DNA of 64,000 bases from Dermatemys mawii (Eukaryota > Chordata > Testudines > Dermatemydidae), in the NCBI GenBank assembly GCA_007922305.1, contig ML677476.1, forward strand, positions 191,675-255,674, read 5' to 3'. Numbering within the stretch: the first letter of the stretch is position 1; each line of letters starts with the position of its first letter. Below are positions 60,985 through 64,000 of the stretch, one piece after another. The notes under the pieces are model-generated. The model was not told where the DNA came from, made no database searches, and worked only from the letters and a program-made list of their open reading frames with translations. The position numbers were made by a program, and so were the translations under genes.

Positions 60985-61440
60985 GTGTGGAAGAGTGGTC
61001 TAGGGAATATATATAAGCCCTAGGCTAATTAAGACGTGGTTCCCTGTAGACTGGGGAGGGTTGCTACAGGTTAATTGAAGCACCTGTAGTCAATTATGGC
61101 CCTATCACGAACAAAATAACCCCCCCCCCCCCCCCGCTTTAGGCAGACAGGGGTGTGTGAGGAAGGAGAAAGGACTGGAGTTTTAAGGTGTGCTGCTGAG
61201 AGACTTGAAAGAACAGAGAACCAAAGACTCCCTTCCCCAGCATCAAAGACTGAGGGTAACCCTTCCCAAAGGGGAAGAGGGTAAGAAACCCACAGGGATT
61301 GATAGGGACTGGGGCTCAGAGTGAGGAGCAAACTTAGACCTCTTTCTCACTTCCCTCCTCTACCACCTTTCCTGGCCACTAGTGATGCCCTCAGCACCTC
61401 AAGAGCATGGGCAATGGGTATCATCGTAGCCCCCCACCAA
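60985..61440. repeat. GC-rich repeat-like segment with poly-C run
   Basis: It contains a run of 16 C (61120-61135) and a 'gaatatatataagccctagg' TATA-like stretch at about 60998-61023. The composition resembles LTR or LINE 5' sequence of turtles. No second copy is in the window, so the class is unproven. Confidence 0.35.
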
Positions 61441-61789
61441 GAAAAGCATGGGACCCACCATACCAACATCGGTCATTTTGCTACAATATTGAGGGATCCC
61501 ACAAGTTTGAGTGAGGTGTCCAAGGTAATCATCTGTTTCCTGAAATGCTCAATGTGGTAATATTTTCAGAAGTGAATTGTACTCTGAGAAAGCGAAGTCA
61601 GAAGTTTTTGAAAAGGATCTATGGTCAAGGGTCCTAATCCAAAGCCTTTTGAAGTCAGTAGAGTCTTTCCATTTAATTTTATGTGCATTAGATCAGGCCC
61701 CGAGTATCAGATTTAAGTTACAGTAGGAAACATCACTGTGGATTTAACACATTGGTTCCATGACCTTTACCCTGATATCAGCTGAACTC

Positions 61790-62160
61790 CTTCAAAAGAG
61801 TTGACTTTTTCCCCCTTTCTTTTATATCTCTGGATTCCTTTGAAAAGTTAATTTGAGTCATTAACCATCTGAGGAGACTCCATTCAAATCATTAACTCCA
61901 ACCTCCAGCCTCAAAGAATATTCAAATTACCATTAATTACCTGGACAAAAAAGACAAGGCTCTGCTTTTTACAAGCCATTATTCAATGATCAAAGATATC
62001 TGACCCACCTTTGTTAGATCAAAGACAACCTATACTTCGACACTAGTGAGCCATTAATACCTATCATTTAAAAAACAATTCAAATTAATATTTAAAAGGT
62101 GACTTGTAAAATGTATCACATCTTCATAACAGTATCATTATTCATCTTTATCTTACTTCG
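61790..62160. other. AT-rich unique block with TCF/LEF-like motif cluster
   Basis: Non-repetitive sequence with two GATCAAAGA words (61988-61996 and about 62017-62025) and CCTTTGTT between them (about 62009-62016). All fit the (A/T)(A/T)CAAAG consensus. TAATTA-type words surround them. It is a candidate enhancer. Conservation is not testable here. Confidence 0.3.
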
Positions 62161-62446
62161 GCATGGCAAGAACCCAACTTATTTCTTCACCTCAGCAGGG
62201 GAATAAAGAATAAAAGCTATGAAGCATGTGTTAGTAAATGACTATGGTCCACAGGCTTTAAATCAGAGAGGAAGGATAGTTTGCTGGTTAGGCTTCTTGT
62301 GTGATTGTTGACATTGGCTTTCTGTGCCTCAGTCCTCCTCCTACCTCACAGGGATGTTCTGAGGCTAAACCACTAAAGACTGTAAGAGGCACCGATGCTG
62401 TTTTAACGGGAGCTAAGTACCCAAGAGACACTGCCTGTACAAATTA

Positions 62447-64000
62447 CATTGGTCTACAATTTTTTAGAAGTCGTTTGCTTCAGAGATAAAATGTGATATT
62501 TATTTTCTATTTTGATGTGCTGAATTCAAATATGACAATTAAAACAACTGATTGGCTACTGTTTCTAAGATATTTAAGTTTTTACATTTTATGTCTATGT
62601 ATATTGTGTAGATAGTAGAGTTTTAATCATAAAATGTAAACCTAGGTCTTTTCATGTGTTTATGGTTGCTTTACATGATAATATTTCACCTGTTCTGTTT
62701 ATGTAACACTTTAAAAATCAGCAAAAGGGTTATATACATAAAATGTATTATGAAACAAAAGGCAAAAAACTATTATGTACATAGTTTAGTCCTATTCAAT
62801 GTCTACTCGGCGCTTCTTGGCTTGTCTCTTGTATTTATTAAATGGAGCATCTCTTGTCACTGTCCAGCAATAGTCTGCAAGCATTGATGGGCTCCATTTG
62901 CCCTGATAGCGTTTCTCCATTGTTGCAATGTCCTGGTAAAATCGCTCGCTGTGCTCGTCGCTCACTGCTCCGCAGTTCGGTGGAAAAAAATCCAGATGAG
63001 AGTGCAAAAAATGTATCTTTAGTGACATGTTGCAACCAAGGCTTTTGTATCCCTTGAGGAGGTTTTCCACCAACAACGTATAGTTGTCTGCCTTGCTGTT
63101 TCCGAGAAAATGTATTGCCACTGACTGGAAGGCTTTCCATGCCGTCTTTTCCTTGCCACGCAGTGCATGCTCAAATGCATCATCTCGAAGAAGTTCACGA
63201 ATCTGAGGACCAACAAAGACACCTTCCTTTATCTTAGCTTCACTTAACCTTGGAAATTTTCCACGGAGGTACTTGAAAGCTGTTTATGTTTTGTCAATGG
63301 CCTTGACAAAGTTCTTCATCAGACCCAGCTTGATGTGTAAGGGTGGTAACAAAATCTTCCTTGATTCAATAAGTGGTGGATGCTGAACACTTTTCCTCCC
63401 AGGCTCCAATGACTGTCGGAGTGGCCAATCTTTCTTGATGTAGTGGGAATCTCTTGCACGACTATCCCGTTCGCAGAGAAAACAGCAGTACTTTGTGTAT
63501 CCAGTCTGGAGACCAAGCAAGAGAGCAACAACCTTCAAATCGCCACAAAGCTGCTACTGATGTTGGTCATAGTTTATGCACCTCAAAAGTTGTTTCATGT
63601 TGTCATAGGTTTCCTTCACGTGGACTGCATGACCAACTGGAATTGCTGGCAAAACATTGCCATTATGCAGCAAAACAGCTTTAAGACTCATCTTCGATGA
63701 ATCAATGAAGAGTCTCCACTCATCTGGATCGTGAACGATGTTGGGGGCTGCCATCACACCATCGATGTTGTTGCAGGCTACAAGATCACCTTCCATGAAG
63801 AAGAATGGGACAAGATCCTTTTGACGGTCACGGAACATGGAAACCCTAACATCACCTGCCAGGAGATTCCACTGCTGTAGTCTGGAGCCCAACAGCTCTG
63901 CCTTACTCTTGGGTAGTTCCAAATCCCTGACAAGGTCATTCAGTTCAGCTTGTGTTATGAGGTGTGGTTCAGAGGAGGAGGATGGGAGAAAATGTGGGTC
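62447..64000 (-). mobile_element. CACTA/Chapaev-like DNA transposon, copy 2 (cut by window edge)
   Basis: It begins CATTGGTCTACAATTTTT (CACTGG in copy 1) and is collinear with 46872-48425 at a constant offset of 15,575 bp, without a single indel. About 32 mismatches were counted by eye over 1554 bp. Most are transitions. The flanks differ, so this is an independent insertion or a transposon-limited copy, not a larger segmental duplication. The right end lies beyond the window. Confidence 0.85.
62792..64000 (-). pseudogene. DDE transposase of copy 2, partial, two in-frame stops
   Basis: The frame runs from the window edge to a TAG at 62792-62794. It carries the same TAG as copy 1 (63554-63556) and an extra TAA at 63284-63286, where copy 1 has CAA. 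Just after the shared TAG it reads QLCGDLKVVALLLGLQ, so unlike copy 1 it keeps the second catalytic Asp. The CCFLC, KIHFLHSHLDFF and SDEHSER blocks are present (GER has become SER). N-terminal zinc motifs are outside the window. The extra stop makes this copy inactive. Together the copies show the ancestor had Asp and the shared TAG. Confidence 0.85.

Overview
The window reads as non-coding nuclear DNA of a turtle (Testudines, probably a cryptodire). A crocodilian is a weaker alternative. The main evidence is the repeat content: a tRNA-derived SINE of the tortoise Cry/PolIII type with A-box and B-box at 28589-28782 and a 5'-truncated copy at 41689-41808; many CR1 LINE fragments on both strands; Tigger/pogo, hAT and other terminal-inverted-repeat (TIR) elements; and ancient MIR/L2-like fragments. 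There is no bacterial gene organisation. I found no exon of a recognisable host protein-coding gene, no intact host CDS, no tRNA or rRNA gene and no CRISPR array. Nearly all open frames are short, or are low-complexity shadows of GC-rich repeats.

Layout. 1-10 kb is mostly AT-rich unique DNA with scattered old repeats, including a TIR element with arms of about 63 bp (9111-9410). 11.3-12.7 kb is a CR1 copy split by a hAT-like insertion with an 8-bp target duplication. 17.1-18.1 kb is a decayed Ty3/gypsy pol. 19.4-25.2 kb holds CR1 fragments, foldback elements and two GC-rich LTR-like repeats. 26-28 kb is mostly unique DNA. 29-30 kb holds a GC-rich repeat. 30.3-33.6 kb is a long decayed CR1 ORF2 (endonuclease, reverse transcriptase, C-terminus), split by a Tigger-type element that carries a GC-rich minisatellite. 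38.5-39.65 kb is a Tigger copy with a nested 592-bp element inside its TA microsatellite. 44-46 kb is GC-rich repeats and CR1. 49.4-57 kb is mainly unique and AT-rich with old repeats. 58.9-59.4 kb is a 400-N assembly gap flanked by inverted copies of one repeat. 60.5-60.9 kb is the C-terminal part of a non-LTR retrotransposon pol.

The main discovery candidate is a compact DNA transposon present twice in the same orientation: 46872-49421 (complete, 2550 bp) and 62447-64000 (cut by the window edge). The complete copy has CACTG...CAGTG termini, an ATA target duplication and a minus-strand transposase of about 559 codons. That protein has CxxC zinc motifs near its N-terminus, an acidic linker and a DDE-type catalytic region. 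From the second Asp, the spacing D-x18-CxxC followed by H-x4-H matches the zinc/catalytic layout of RAG1 and the CACTA/Mirage/Chapaev group. The two copies align without gaps over 1554 bp (about 32 mismatches counted by eye). They share the same in-frame TAG just before the second catalytic Asp. Upstream of the transposase of copy 1 is a cluster of TGATGCAAT-like motifs, which match the C/EBP-ATF (ATF4) composite site.

How the parts relate: the genes here are selfish elements in successive layers. Nested insertions with target duplications give relative ages. The remaining AT-rich unique blocks (for example 13.5-13.8, 15.0-15.7, 26.5-27.6, 52.7-53.05 and 61.8-62.15 kb) are the best places to look for host regulatory sequence.
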